42,251 bases of DNA from contig CAZUMJ010000027.1 in assembly GCA_964621605.1 (NCBI GenBank), positions 1-42,251 on the forward strand, written 5' to 3'. Source of the DNA: CAZUMJ01 sp964621605 (GTDB taxonomy: Bacteria; Actinomycetota; Acidimicrobiia; Acidimicrobiales; Iamiaceae). This document shows, piece by piece, positions 36,144 through 42,251 of the stretch. The position numbers and the translations under genes were made by a program. The notes beneath the pieces were generated by a model. The model saw only the letters and a program-made list of their open reading frames with translations. It did no database searches and was not told the origin of the DNA. The first letter of the stretch is position 1. Every line of letters starts with the position of its first letter.

Positions 36144-36670
36144 GCGGCAGCCTCCCCCAGCCCGATACCGCCGAGCAGCGGCGCCAACCCCTGATCGAGC
36201 TCCGCGAACGCAGCCGCACGAACGTCTGCCGGCACGAACTTCCCGATCACCTCGAAGAACACCCCGAACGCCGCCGACACCTCCGACACCTCGATCCGCC
36301 CGGTCGCCTCGCCGGCGTACAGCTGCTCGAGGTGAGCGAACCTCGGCAGCGCCCGCACCGCGACGTTCGGGTCGAGCTTCACGTCCTCGGCGAGCACCGT
36401 CTCGCGGAGCTTGTCCGCGACCCGGATCGTGTCGGCCTGCCGGGCCTCGAGCGACCTCCCGGCCTTCGCGAGGAGCTTCTCCGCCGCGGCGGCGTCGGCC
36501 TTCGCGGCGGCTCCGACCCAGTCGTGGCGCTTGGCCCACTTCCCGACGGTGTGATCGGTGATGTGGTACTCGGTTGCTACTCGGCTGAATGTGCGGTGTT
36601 CGGGGCCGAGGGCGACGTAGAACGCCTTGGCGGCGTCCCAGTCGACGCGTGGTTTCCGGGGGGTGGTCAC
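36140..36670 (-). CDS. terS: terminase small subunit
   Basis: 176 aa from GTG 36668-36670. N-terminal HTH (VDWDAAKAFYVALGPEHRTF then SRVATEYHITDHTVGKWAKR) for recognising packaging sites, a central helical oligomerisation region (EKLLAKAGRSLEARQADTIR), and a C-terminal part contacting TerL. Four genes upstream of terL. Overlaps the replication gene by four bases. Confidence 0.8.
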   Translation of the reverse strand: MTTPRKPRVDWDAAKAFYVALGPEHRTFSRVATEYHITDHTVGKWAKRHDWVGAAAKADAAAAEKLLAKAGRSLEARQADTIRVADKLRETVLAEDVKLDPNVAVRALPRFAHLEQLYAGEATGRIEVSEVSAAFGVFFEVIGKFVPADVRAAAFAELDQGLAPLLGGIGLGEAAA

Positions 36671-37632
36671 TGGGATTGTGGTAGCAGGTTGGTCGGCGGG
36701 CGGGTGGTGGCGGGGTTGTCCCGGGGGGCGGCGGGTCGGCTGTGGGCGTTGGCAAGCGCTAGGAACTCGGGCGGTGGGGCAACCCTCTCGGGGTCGGGTT
36801 CGGATGGCCGGTCGGGACGTGGGGGGGAGTTCGAGCGGGTGCCTACGGCACCTGGGGCGATCGACGTGCGGGGTGCTGGCGGCCAGGTGTCGGTGGTCTC
36901 GAAGTCGTCGCGTGCGAGGGCGCCGGGTTTCTCGGCTTTCGGGTTGGCCTGGTGGTGTTCGAGCCAGGCGATTGCCCGGTCGGGGTCGTGGCGTGCGGTT
37001 TTGAGTGCTGCGAACTTCCAGCCGGCGGCGCGGAGGCGTTCGATCTTCGCATCATCATCGGGTTCGTGGTGTTGGGTGGACGATGATGATGATGGTTCTT
37101 GTCTTGTCTCTGTCTCCGTCTGGTCTGGTCTGGTCTGGTCTCCTCCGGAAGGTTTCCGGAAGGTTTCCGGAGTCGTTCCGGAATCCCCTGCAAATGGAGG
37201 GTTTGCGTCTGGATTTCCGGAAGGTTTCCGGAAGGTTTCCGGAATGGGGCCGTAGAGGCGCTCGATCAGGCCCTCTGGGGCGACGAGATTAGCGGGCGGA
37301 TCGTAGAACGCGGACGCCGGCGGACGCTTCCGGAACGCCTCGCGCGGCTGGTGTTTCTCGAAGTCAACGATCTGGATGATCGCCTGATCGCGGTGCTCCC
37401 ACACGATGATCCGCCCGAGCTGTTGGAGCACGAGCAGACGCCGGCCGGCCTCCTCGTGTGGGATGTCGAGGAGGGGCCAGCAGAGCGCCCGCAGCTTGAG
37501 CGGGCGGGCGTCGAGGCGGCCCCACGGGTCGGAGTGTGCGATGAGCCGCCACCAGATGCGCTCTCCGAGGTCGTCGAGCGATGCGAGGGACGTCGAGACG
37601 CCCACGGTGCTCTGCATGGCCCTCCACGCCAC
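36667..37632 (-). CDS. phage replication protein (helix-turn-helix initiator type)
   Basis: 321 aa from GTG 37630-37632 (ATG 37615-37617 is an alternative). The N-terminal 110 residues match phage replisome-organiser winged helices: DDLGERIWWRLIAHSDPWGR, AGRRLLVLQQLGRIIVWEHR, DQAIIQIVDFEKHQPR. A low-complexity linker (about 125-190, twice ETFRKPS, then SSSSST) is encoded by DNA iterons. The C-terminal part (IERLRAAGWKFAALKTARHD) may recruit a helicase or loader. Initiators with internal origins are known from lambda O. Confidence 0.75.
   Translation of the reverse strand: MAWRAMQSTVGVSTSLASLDDLGERIWWRLIAHSDPWGRLDARPLKLRALCWPLLDIPHEEAGRRLLVLQQLGRIIVWEHRDQAIIQIVDFEKHQPREAFRKRPPASAFYDPPANLVAPEGLIERLYGPIPETFRKPSGNPDANPPFAGDSGTTPETFRKPSGGDQTRPDQTETETRQEPSSSSSTQHHEPDDDAKIERLRAAGWKFAALKTARHDPDRAIAWLEHHQANPKAEKPGALARDDFETTDTWPPAPRTSIAPGAVGTRSNSPPRPDRPSEPDPERVAPPPEFLALANAHSRPAAPRDNPATTRPPTNLLPQSQ
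37121..37243. other. iterons inside the replication gene, candidate origin
   Basis: TCCGGA palindromes at 37144, 37155, 37166 and 37177 (spacing 11 bp) and at 37216, 37227 and 37238 (spacing 11 bp), most in the extended form GGTTTCCGGAA. They are flanked by a TCTGG direct repeat (37119-37141) and, between the clusters, an inverted GCAAA/TTTGC. Seven phased binding sites within a rep gene resemble the lambda ori within gene O. Confidence 0.6.
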
Positions 37633-37634
37633 GG

Positions 37635-37994
37635 CTAGACGTCCTCGGCTGCGGTGTTGATCGTGTGGACGGTGAGCCCGAGCGTGTGGGTGACCGTCTC
37701 GCCGTCGTCGCTGGTCTTCTTGAGCGTCCAACCGTGTTTGCCGACGAACGCGGTGACGTGCAGCTCGAGCTCCTGGCCGAACCGGAGGTTCTGGAACCAG
37801 GTGACGTCGTCGTCGAGTTTGATGTCGATGTTGCCTGCGAACGCGAGTTTGAGGGTGTCGGCCCGGTAGCCGTCGAGGGCGGGCCTGGGCTGCTGGTAGT
37901 CGGCGCCGTTGAACAGGCCGGCGTTTTCGCCGGGGAGCTGTCCGGTGATGTCGCCGGTGACTTCTCCGGTATCGGCGTTGACGTAGATGGTCAT
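37635..37994 (-). CDS. hypothetical protein, 119 aa
   Basis: MTIYVNADTGEVTGDITGQL start at ATG 37992-37994 (ATGA overlap). Later TLKLAFAGNIDIKLDDDVTW and GQELELHVTAFVGKHGWTLK suggest a beta-barrel, and its position beside the replication gene would fit an OB-like DNA-binding accessory. No family recognised. Confidence 0.65.
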   Translation of the reverse strand: MTIYVNADTGEVTGDITGQLPGENAGLFNGADYQQPRPALDGYRADTLKLAFAGNIDIKLDDDVTWFQNLRFGQELELHVTAFVGKHGWTLKKTSDDGETVTHTLGLTVHTINTAAEDV

Positions 37995-38323
37995 GCGGTC
38001 CTCCTTCGTAGGGTTTCGAGGATGTCGTCGATGTCCGATGGCCGCCACAGGTAGGTTGCGACGCCGGCTGCCGCGAACGCGGCGAGCCATGCTTGCTGTT
38101 CGTCTTTGATCCGTCCTTTCTGGGTTTTGAGTTCGGCTGCGATGACCCGGTCGCGGACCAGGATGAGGTCGGGGAAGCCGGTGCCGTCGGCTGCGACGGG
38201 TGTGCGCCAGCCGCGGGTGGTTTGCGCGGGGCGGAAGTGGGCGACCCGCCAGCCGAGGGTGCGGGCGAGGTCGATCACCTGGCCCTGGAAGGCGGCTTCG
38301 GTGAGCGGCGGCAGGCCGGTCAT
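37991..38323 (-). CDS. VRR-NUC domain nuclease
   Basis: 110 aa. Stand-alone VRR-NUC fold of the PD-(D/E)xK superfamily: GWRVAHFRPAQTTRG, GTGFPDLILVRDRVIAAELK (Asp and E-x-K catalytic set), then KDEQQAWLAAFAAAGVATYL and WRPSDIDDI. Small phage members resolve branched DNA. Located next to replication genes, so probably a junction or flap nuclease. ATG 38321-38323 in a GTGA-type cascade. Confidence 0.85.
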   Translation of the reverse strand: MTGLPPLTEAAFQGQVIDLARTLGWRVAHFRPAQTTRGWRTPVAADGTGFPDLILVRDRVIAAELKTQKGRIKDEQQAWLAAFAAAGVATYLWRPSDIDDILETLRRRTA

Positions 38324-38526
38324 GCTGCCGCCTCCGTCGTCCCGCTGGTCTCCCAGGCGTGTTCGTCGGCGTTCAGGGCGGCGCAGTGTGCTTCGACCCG
38401 GCGCGGGTCATGGATGAGGCCGCCCTGGTGGTTGCGGGTAGCGACGGGCTGCCAGCACAGACAGCTGTCGTGGATGAGGGCGCGGCCTCTGCTGTCGACC
38501 ACGATCACGTAGCGGTCCGCGGTCAC
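38320..38526 (-). CDS. small hypothetical protein, 68 aa
   Basis: GTG 38524-38526 in a GTGA overlap. RYVIVVDSRGRALIHDSCLC, then HQGGLIHDPRRVEAHCAALN with several His/Cys that could bind metal. No family recognised. Confidence 0.6.
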   Translation of the reverse strand: MTADRYVIVVDSRGRALIHDSCLCWQPVATRNHQGGLIHDPRRVEAHCAALNADEHAWETSGTTEAAA

Positions 38527-38732
38527 GGTCGGATCTCCCACGGTGCAGGTGGCCTCTCCGGCGTCTTCTGCTGGCAGCGGACGCACGCGAACGTTTCGGG
38601 AGTGATCGTCGGGTCGGGGTGGGGGATCTCGATGAGGTCGATGTCGGTGCCGCACCGGGTGCAGCGGAGCAGCCGGCCGATGACCTGGGTGCGGCCGATC
38701 TCGACGCCGCCGGTGCCGGGGACGAGCCGCAA
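38523..38732 (-). CDS. zinc-ribbon protein
   Basis: 69 aa. Two CxxC knuckles (LLRCTRCGTDIDLIE and FACVRCQQKTPE) form a zinc ribbon. The frame opens with TTG 38730-38732 directly after the upstream stop. Likely nucleic-acid or protein binding. Confidence 0.6.
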   Translation of the reverse strand: MRLVPGTGGVEIGRTQVIGRLLRCTRCGTDIDLIEIPHPDPTITPETFACVRCQQKTPERPPAPWEIRP

Positions 38733-38954
38733 CTAGGGCCGTCCGATCTTGCGGCGTCCGCGTTCGGTCGCGCACCAGCGTCCGGCGGGGGTGATCGTCG
38801 CCCACGACCGCCGGTAGAGGGCGTCGAGGGTGCGCTGACAGGTTGCCGCGGTCATGCCTGTGGCCGCGGCGACCTGCGCGGCTGTGTGTGAGCGTCGGCC
38901 GAGCGCGTGCAACACCAGGTGCTGCGGGCCGCTGACTGGGGGGCCGCCGGCCAT
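38733..38954 (-). CDS. winged-helix DNA-binding protein
   Basis: 73 aa from ATG 38952-38954. VLHALGRRSHTAAQVAAATG then MTAATCQRTLDALYRRSWAT and ITPAGRWCAT are a compact MarR/ArsR-like winged helix. Possibly a regulator of the rightmost operon. Confidence 0.65.
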   Translation of the reverse strand: MAGGPPVSGPQHLVLHALGRRSHTAAQVAAATGMTAATCQRTLDALYRRSWATITPAGRWCATERGRRKIGRP

Positions 38955-38970
38955 CAATAATCCCCCAAGC

Positions 38971-39357
38971 TCATGCGGTCACGTTCTTTATAAATGGGGT
39001 GCCGTCACCGAGCGCTGCGTACTCGCGGCGGCCGCCGGAGAGGTAGTTGCGGCGTCCGCCCTGGTGCTTCTCGTTCGCCTCGGACTGCCGCTGCACCTGG
39101 AAGTCGATCGGCAGTCCCGTCTGCGAGCGCAGCCACGCCGTCGAGGTGAGGCAGAACGCCTCCCACAGGAGCGGGTTCGCGAACGTCGCGTCGAACTCAT
39201 CGTCGTCCATGATCATCCGCACGTCCACATCTCGCCAGTCCGGCGTCGTGAGGACGGTGCCGACGAGGTAAATGCTCGGGCACAGCCTCCGCAGCGGCGT
39301 CACCGCGATATCAAGACGATGCAGATCGAACGTCGTCAGCCACGTCGCACGGCTCAT
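38971..39357 (-). CDS. nucleotidyltransferase-like protein
   Basis: 128 aa. LCPSIYLVGTVLTTPDWRDV followed by DVRMIMDDDEFDATF matches a nucleotidyltransferase-fold core with a D-x-D pair (RDVDVR) found in many actinophage proteins; then WLRSQTGLPIDFQVQRQSEA. The usual GS motif is replaced by GT, so activity is uncertain. A 14-codon frame (39354-39398) fills the overlap with the upstream gene; I do not call it. Confidence 0.65.
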   Translation of the reverse strand: MSRATWLTTFDLHRLDIAVTPLRRLCPSIYLVGTVLTTPDWRDVDVRMIMDDDEFDATFANPLLWEAFCLTSTAWLRSQTGLPIDFQVQRQSEANEKHQGGRRNYLSGGRREYAALGDGTPFIKNVTA

Positions 39358-39394
39358 GCGGCGGCCCCGTCGAGCCTGATTGGGGGGCCGCCGC

Positions 39395-39700
39395 TCACAG
39401 TCGCCCCTGCCGCATGTCGTAGTAGAGACGCGCTTCTACCTGCCGCGGTGTCTCCTCACGTTCGCGACTGATGTATTCGTCTTCGTCGACGACTACTCGG
39501 CCGTCCAGGTCGAGTACCGCGGGTAGGAACACGGTTGTGCGCACGCGCCTCGCGTAGCGGCGGAGCGGGTCGCCAGGACGCCATCGGTCGTCTGGGTAGC
39601 CGTGCTGTTGGCAGCACGGGTCGCGTCCGGTGATACCCGTGACGGTCGTGCCGTCGGGCCCGTCGAGCGTGACCTGCTCGCATGTGCAGACGGACGCCAT
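39395..39700 (-). CDS. hypothetical protein, 101 aa
   Basis: ATG 39698-39700. Begins with CTCEQ and DPCCQQHGYPDDRWRPGDPL, then RTTVFLPAVLDLDGRVVVDE and a charged end. Cys/His cluster could hold a metal. No family recognised. Confidence 0.6.
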   Translation of the reverse strand: MASVCTCEQVTLDGPDGTTVTGITGRDPCCQQHGYPDDRWRPGDPLRRYARRVRTTVFLPAVLDLDGRVVVDEDEYISREREETPRQVEARLYYDMRQGRL

Positions 39701-39702
39701 CT

Positions 39703-40068
39703 CTAGAAATCCCTCGGGAAGCCGTGGGTGTCGAACCCGTCGCCGGTCGTGTTCTGCGCGGACGGGCCGCTGCCGGTCGGCTGCCAGTCGGTGAGTGTCC
39801 AGCCTGCGTTGCGCCGGTAGCGGACGAGGCGTTTCCGGCGGAGCGCCTCGCCCATCTGGTTGCCGTTCGTCCGGTCCCATGCGCAGCGGTCAGCTGCGGC
39901 GTGGTTGCCGTGGCGTTCGCACAGCAGCGCCCCGAGCTCGTCTGAGCTGATCGGCTGCAGCCTGCCGATCAGCTCGAGCGCGAACTGCTGACGGTCGGTC
40001 AGCTTCGGGGCGGGCGTGGGTGCGGGGTCGCCGCCGGCGAGAGCCAACTGTGACGCGGTGCCGTTCAT
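39703..40068 (-). CDS. winged-helix protein
   Basis: 121 aa from ATG 40066-40068 (ATGA overlap). LTDRQQFALELIGRLQPISS then DELGALLCERHGNHAAADRC and GEALRRKRLVRYRRNAGWTL form a winged helix with a Cys/His-containing insertion. The C-terminus is disordered. Probably a DNA-binding early regulator. Confidence 0.6.
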   Translation of the reverse strand: MNGTASQLALAGGDPAPTPAPKLTDRQQFALELIGRLQPISSDELGALLCERHGNHAAADRCAWDRTNGNQMGEALRRKRLVRYRRNAGWTLTDWQPTGSGPSAQNTTGDGFDTHGFPRDF

Positions 40069-40595
40069 ACGCGGCCGAGCCAGGCCCGGTAGCCGCCGCC
40101 GGTCACGCATCCCCATCCGGCCCATCCGTACCGTGCCCGGATCCGGCGTTCCACCACGGTCTGCTGCCACGGTGTCGCCTGATATGCGTCGTCGGGGTAG
40201 CCGGCCGGTTTGAACGCGTCCCATGAGCCCCGGTAGAACCCGTAGGCGCCCTGGTAGGTGCCGGAGTTGTGCTGCCAGTTGATCTGTGTTTCGCACATCG
40301 CGACGGCGCGCTCCATCGGCGTCGTGAACGCCTGCCAGTTCCACTGTCGTTTCTTCTCGTGGAGCCGCCAGGTGCAGGCCCGCCATCGGTTCTGCCATCG
40401 GCCGAGTTCGGCTTGCCGGAACGCCTGCGAGTGGGGTTTCCATGGTGACCGTGCGCGGGTGCGTGGGATGCTGAGCCTGTCTTGGCAGGCCCAGGTCGCG
40501 ACGATGGTGCGGGCGGTTTGGGCGGGCAGCTGGTCGCGGCCGGCTGCGGCGATGGTGGGGGTGAGGCAGATGGTGAGCAGGGCGACTGTGGTCAT
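40065..40595 (-). CDS. exported transglycosylase-like (Rpf-type) protein
   Basis: 176 aa. Signal peptide (TVALLTICLTPTIAAAG). C-terminal domain resembles resuscitation-promoting factor/transglycosylase-like folds: AVAMCETQINWQHNSGTYQG (E102 at the catalytic Glu position, C101), AYGFYRGSWDAFKPAG, then WQQTVVERRIRARYGWAGWG with C153. Should cleave or remodel peptidoglycan. It is in the early/replication region, not in the lysis cassette, so it may act on the host wall during infection or in lysogeny rather than in lysis. Confidence 0.75.
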   Translation of the reverse strand: MTTVALLTICLTPTIAAAGRDQLPAQTARTIVATWACQDRLSIPRTRARSPWKPHSQAFRQAELGRWQNRWRACTWRLHEKKRQWNWQAFTTPMERAVAMCETQINWQHNSGTYQGAYGFYRGSWDAFKPAGYPDDAYQATPWQQTVVERRIRARYGWAGWGCVTGGGYRAWLGRV

Positions 40596-40894
40596 GCGGC
40601 GCAGGGTCCTGTCTCCTTGACTGGTTTCCCCCCGCTGGTGCGAGGGCCGGATGGGCGCCGAAGGGCGGCGCTGTCAGGGCAAGTCACGAAGTGGGAGAGG
40701 TAGAGAGGGATGCCGTCGACCAGGCAGCCGGCCCGGTCGGCCTCGCGGGTGAGCACGATCGCGACCTGTTCGCCGCCGACCCAGCCGAGCTGCACGTTCC
40801 CGTCCCGTGTCGGCTCGACGTCGAGCGGCATACGCTTGCCGGCGGCCGTCTTCGCCCACCGGATCGGGGCGCCACACGAGCGACACGTCGTCAC
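40592..40894 (-). CDS. small zinc-finger protein
   Basis: 100 aa. MTTCRSCGAPIRWAKTAAGK at the N-terminus, typical of small actinophage zinc-finger proteins; later YLSHFVTCPDSAALRR supplies His and Cys for a metal site. GTGA/ATGA overlaps on both sides. Nucleic-acid binding is likely, role unknown. Confidence 0.7.
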   Translation of the reverse strand: MTTCRSCGAPIRWAKTAAGKRMPLDVEPTRDGNVQLGWVGGEQVAIVLTREADRAGCLVDGIPLYLSHFVTCPDSAALRRPSGPRTSGGKPVKETGPCAA

Positions 40895-41940
40895 GCGGAT
40901 GCCTCCGTGAGAAGTGACTGCTGCGACAGCCGGTCAGCGGCGATCGCGCACGAGTCCTCCGAGAGCTCGATCAGGATGGAGCGGCGGCCGAGCGCGCGAG
41001 CGGCGACTGCGGTGGTGCCGGCGCCGCCGAACGGATCGAGCACGACACCGCCCTCGGGGCAGCCCGCGAGGATGCAGCGGGCAGCGAGCTCGGTGGGCAT
41101 GACGGCCGCGTGGTCGCCGTCGAACTGAGCGCACACGATCCGCCACACCGACCGGGCGTTCCGCGTCGCGCGAGCGATCATCGGTTCGCTCTCGGGGGCG
41201 CCCCCATCGATCATGTCCTGACGGCGATCGGCCGTCTTCTTCGAGACGCCCGGCCACCTGGCGCTGATCTCCGCCTTCGACAGGCGGTTCTTCACCATCC
41301 GCGCCTTGCCGACGGCGTCCTTCCGCATCGTCTGCGCGCCCCACCGCTCCCACGAGGCCGGCTCGGCGATCGCGTCGGCGTCGTACCAGTAGTGCCGCTG
41401 CTTCGAGAGCAGCAGCACGTACTCGTGCGAGGTCGTCGGCCTGTCCTTCGCCGACTCCGGGATCGGGTTCGGCTTGTCCCACACGATCACCTGGCGCAGC
41501 CACCAGCCGTCGGCGCGCAGCGCGAGCGCGACCTCGAACGGGACGAGCATCAGGTCCTTCGGCTTCGTGCCCTCGGCGCGGCCGAGCTTGTTCACGACCG
41601 GCGAGACGCGCTCCTGCCGCTCGGGAGTCGAGAGGGTCGAGGTGCGGCCGTGACGAGGCCCTCGCGGCGATGCCGCGTAGGTGTCGCCGAGGTTCAGCCA
41701 GAGCGTGCCGTCGTCGGCGAGCACCCGCCGTGCCTCCCGGAACACGGACACGAGCGCCCCGACGTACTCGCCGAGGGTGTCCTCGTGGCCGATCTGCCCG
41801 TCGACGTCGTAGTCGCGGAGCAGGTAGTAGGGCGGCGAGGTGACGATGCAGTTCGCGACGCCGGCGTCGAGCGTGCTGAGCACGGCGAGCGCGTCGCCCA
41901 GGTGGAGCGTGAAGTCGGCGTCCCGGACGAAGACGGTCAC
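40891..41940 (-). CDS. DNA methyltransferase (N4-cytosine/N6-adenine)
   Basis: 349 aa from GTG 41938-41940. Catalytic motif TSPPYY (34-39; SPPY favours N4-cytosine), then long variable/target region, and the SAM-binding region near the C-terminus VVLDPFGGAGTTAVAARALG (beta-class order). KPNPIPESAKDRPTTSHEYV is typical of phage and restriction-type members. No restriction gene lies nearby, so it is an orphan that could protect phage DNA from host restriction. First gene of the leftward right-arm operon. Confidence 0.88.
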   Translation of the reverse strand: MTVFVRDADFTLHLGDALAVLSTLDAGVANCIVTSPPYYLLRDYDVDGQIGHEDTLGEYVGALVSVFREARRVLADDGTLWLNLGDTYAASPRGPRHGRTSTLSTPERQERVSPVVNKLGRAEGTKPKDLMLVPFEVALALRADGWWLRQVIVWDKPNPIPESAKDRPTTSHEYVLLLSKQRHYWYDADAIAEPASWERWGAQTMRKDAVGKARMVKNRLSKAEISARWPGVSKKTADRRQDMIDGGAPESEPMIARATRNARSVWRIVCAQFDGDHAAVMPTELAARCILAGCPEGGVVLDPFGGAGTTAVAARALGRRSILIELSEDSCAIAADRLSQQSLLTEASA

Positions 41941-41957
41941 GCGGCTACCCTCGGGGC

Positions 41958-42137
41958 GTGCGCTACGAGCTCCGGACAGCCGACGGGCAGAGCCTCGGCA
42001 CCATGAACTTCAACGCGACCGCCTGGAAGCCCGGCGACACCATCCCGCTCGCCGCCGGCCGCTGGTACGAGGTACTCGAAGCCCCGGAGGACGAGGCCGT
42101 GCTCGTCGTCGCGGAGCGCCGCAAGGGAGCCGTCTAG
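41958..42137 (+). CDS. small protein before attR, 59 aa
   Basis: GTG 41958-41960 to TAG 42135-42137. RYELRTADGQSLGTMNFNAT, AWKPGDTIPLAAGRWYEVLE, DEAVLVVAERRKGAV: a small SH3-like barrel pattern. A -10-like TACCCT ends six bases before the GTG, so it may be leaderless and is divergent from the methyltransferase. Being next to attR on the outside strand it may be expressed in the lysogen. Confidence 0.65.
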   Translation: MRYELRTADGQSLGTMNFNATAWKPGDTIPLAAGRWYEVLEAPEDEAVLVVAERRKGAV

Positions 42138-42186
42138 CGGTGTTACAAGCTCGGGGAGAGGCGCGCTAGACCAGCTCGCCATCCGA

Positions 42187-42209
42187 ATCCCCCTGCAAAG
42201 CGGGGGGAT
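42187..42209. terminator. strong hairpin before attR
   Basis: ATCCCCCTGC, loop AAA, GCGGGGGGAT: ten pairs with one G-T wobble. No T-run follows on the plus strand, so if a terminator it is of the actinobacterial U-less type. It could end the small plus-strand gene and insulate host and phage transcription. Confidence 0.5.
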
Positions 42210-42223
42210 CGGCCTGGAAGCTT

Positions 42224-42251
42224 ACGCGGGTTCGATTCCCGCCGCCTCCAT
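42224..42251 (+). repeat. attR: attR core
   Basis: Second copy of the 28-bp core, identical to 1-28. The bases left of it are phage DNA (hairpin and a HindIII-like AAGCTT), so the host tRNA/tmRNA is restored at attL and only its 3' fragment remains here. Confidence 0.9.

Noticed and set aside
39354..39398. 14-codon frame between 38971-39357 and 39395-39700
   Set aside because: Has the overlap pattern of other small genes but is too short to support from composition.
42138..42223. Complete tmRNA or tRNA gene at the right end
   Set aside because: Only the 28-bp core looks tRNA-like; upstream bases form one hairpin and no acceptor partner or D-arm is visible, as expected for attR.

Overview
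The window is a complete integrated prophage of a siphovirus (tailed phage with a long non-contractile tail). A perfect 28-bp direct repeat lies at both edges (1-28 and 42224-42251). It is the 3' end of a tRNA or tmRNA gene, including the T-arm TTCGATT, and so gives attL and attR. The DNA is uniformly GC-rich with many GTG starts and four-base start/stop overlaps. Excalibur-type and resuscitation-promoting-factor-like proteins, SNase and the general gene style point to a high-GC actinobacterial host. The sequence does not name the genus.

Layout. (1) 1-8987, minus strand: an early operon read toward attL. It starts at a Cro-like helix-turn-helix gene with a leaderless promoter, passes through a cassette of tiny overlapping genes, then RecT, SbcD-like and SbcC-like recombination genes, and ends with the tyrosine integrase and a small gene that runs through the attachment site. 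(2) 9001-10716, plus strand: operators, a probable repressor, and downstream two exported proteins (Excalibur type and a thermonuclease), probably expressed in the lysogen. (3) 10713-36143, minus strand: from left to right lysis genes, tail fibre/tip genes, tape measure, tail chaperones with a -1 frameshift site, tail tube, head-tail joining, capsid, decoration, protease/scaffold, MuF protein, adhesin-like proteins, portal, large terminase, and a split sigma-like pair. Two HNH endonuclease genes and one tRNA-like gene interrupt the virion block. (4) 36140-41940, minus strand: small terminase, replication protein with internal iterons, VRR nuclease, small DNA-binding and zinc-ribbon proteins, an Rpf-like muralytic enzyme and a DNA methyltransferase. 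(5) 41958-42137, plus strand: one small gene before attR.

Most striking features. An invariant octamer GATAGTAG, usually extended to GATAGTAGGCC, occurs ten times, only in the virion block and only on the transcribed strand. Eight copies sit directly before a start codon, one before the tRNA, and one inside the protease gene directly before an in-frame GTG that would start a separate scaffold protein. It looks like a -10-only promoter for leaderless late transcripts. A sigma region-2-like and a sigma region-4-like protein are encoded just upstream of the block in overlapping frames and are the natural candidates to read it. The tRNA has an eight-base anticodon loop. The MuF head protein carries a DUF6883-like C-terminus and is coupled to a DUF4926-like gene, which looks like a phage-borne polymorphic toxin with its immunity protein. 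The two HNH genes share a leader with two hairpins, one presenting the ribosome-binding site and supported by a compensatory base pair.

A 100-N scaffold gap (7390-7489) sits in a tandem repeat and breaks the frame of one gene artificially.
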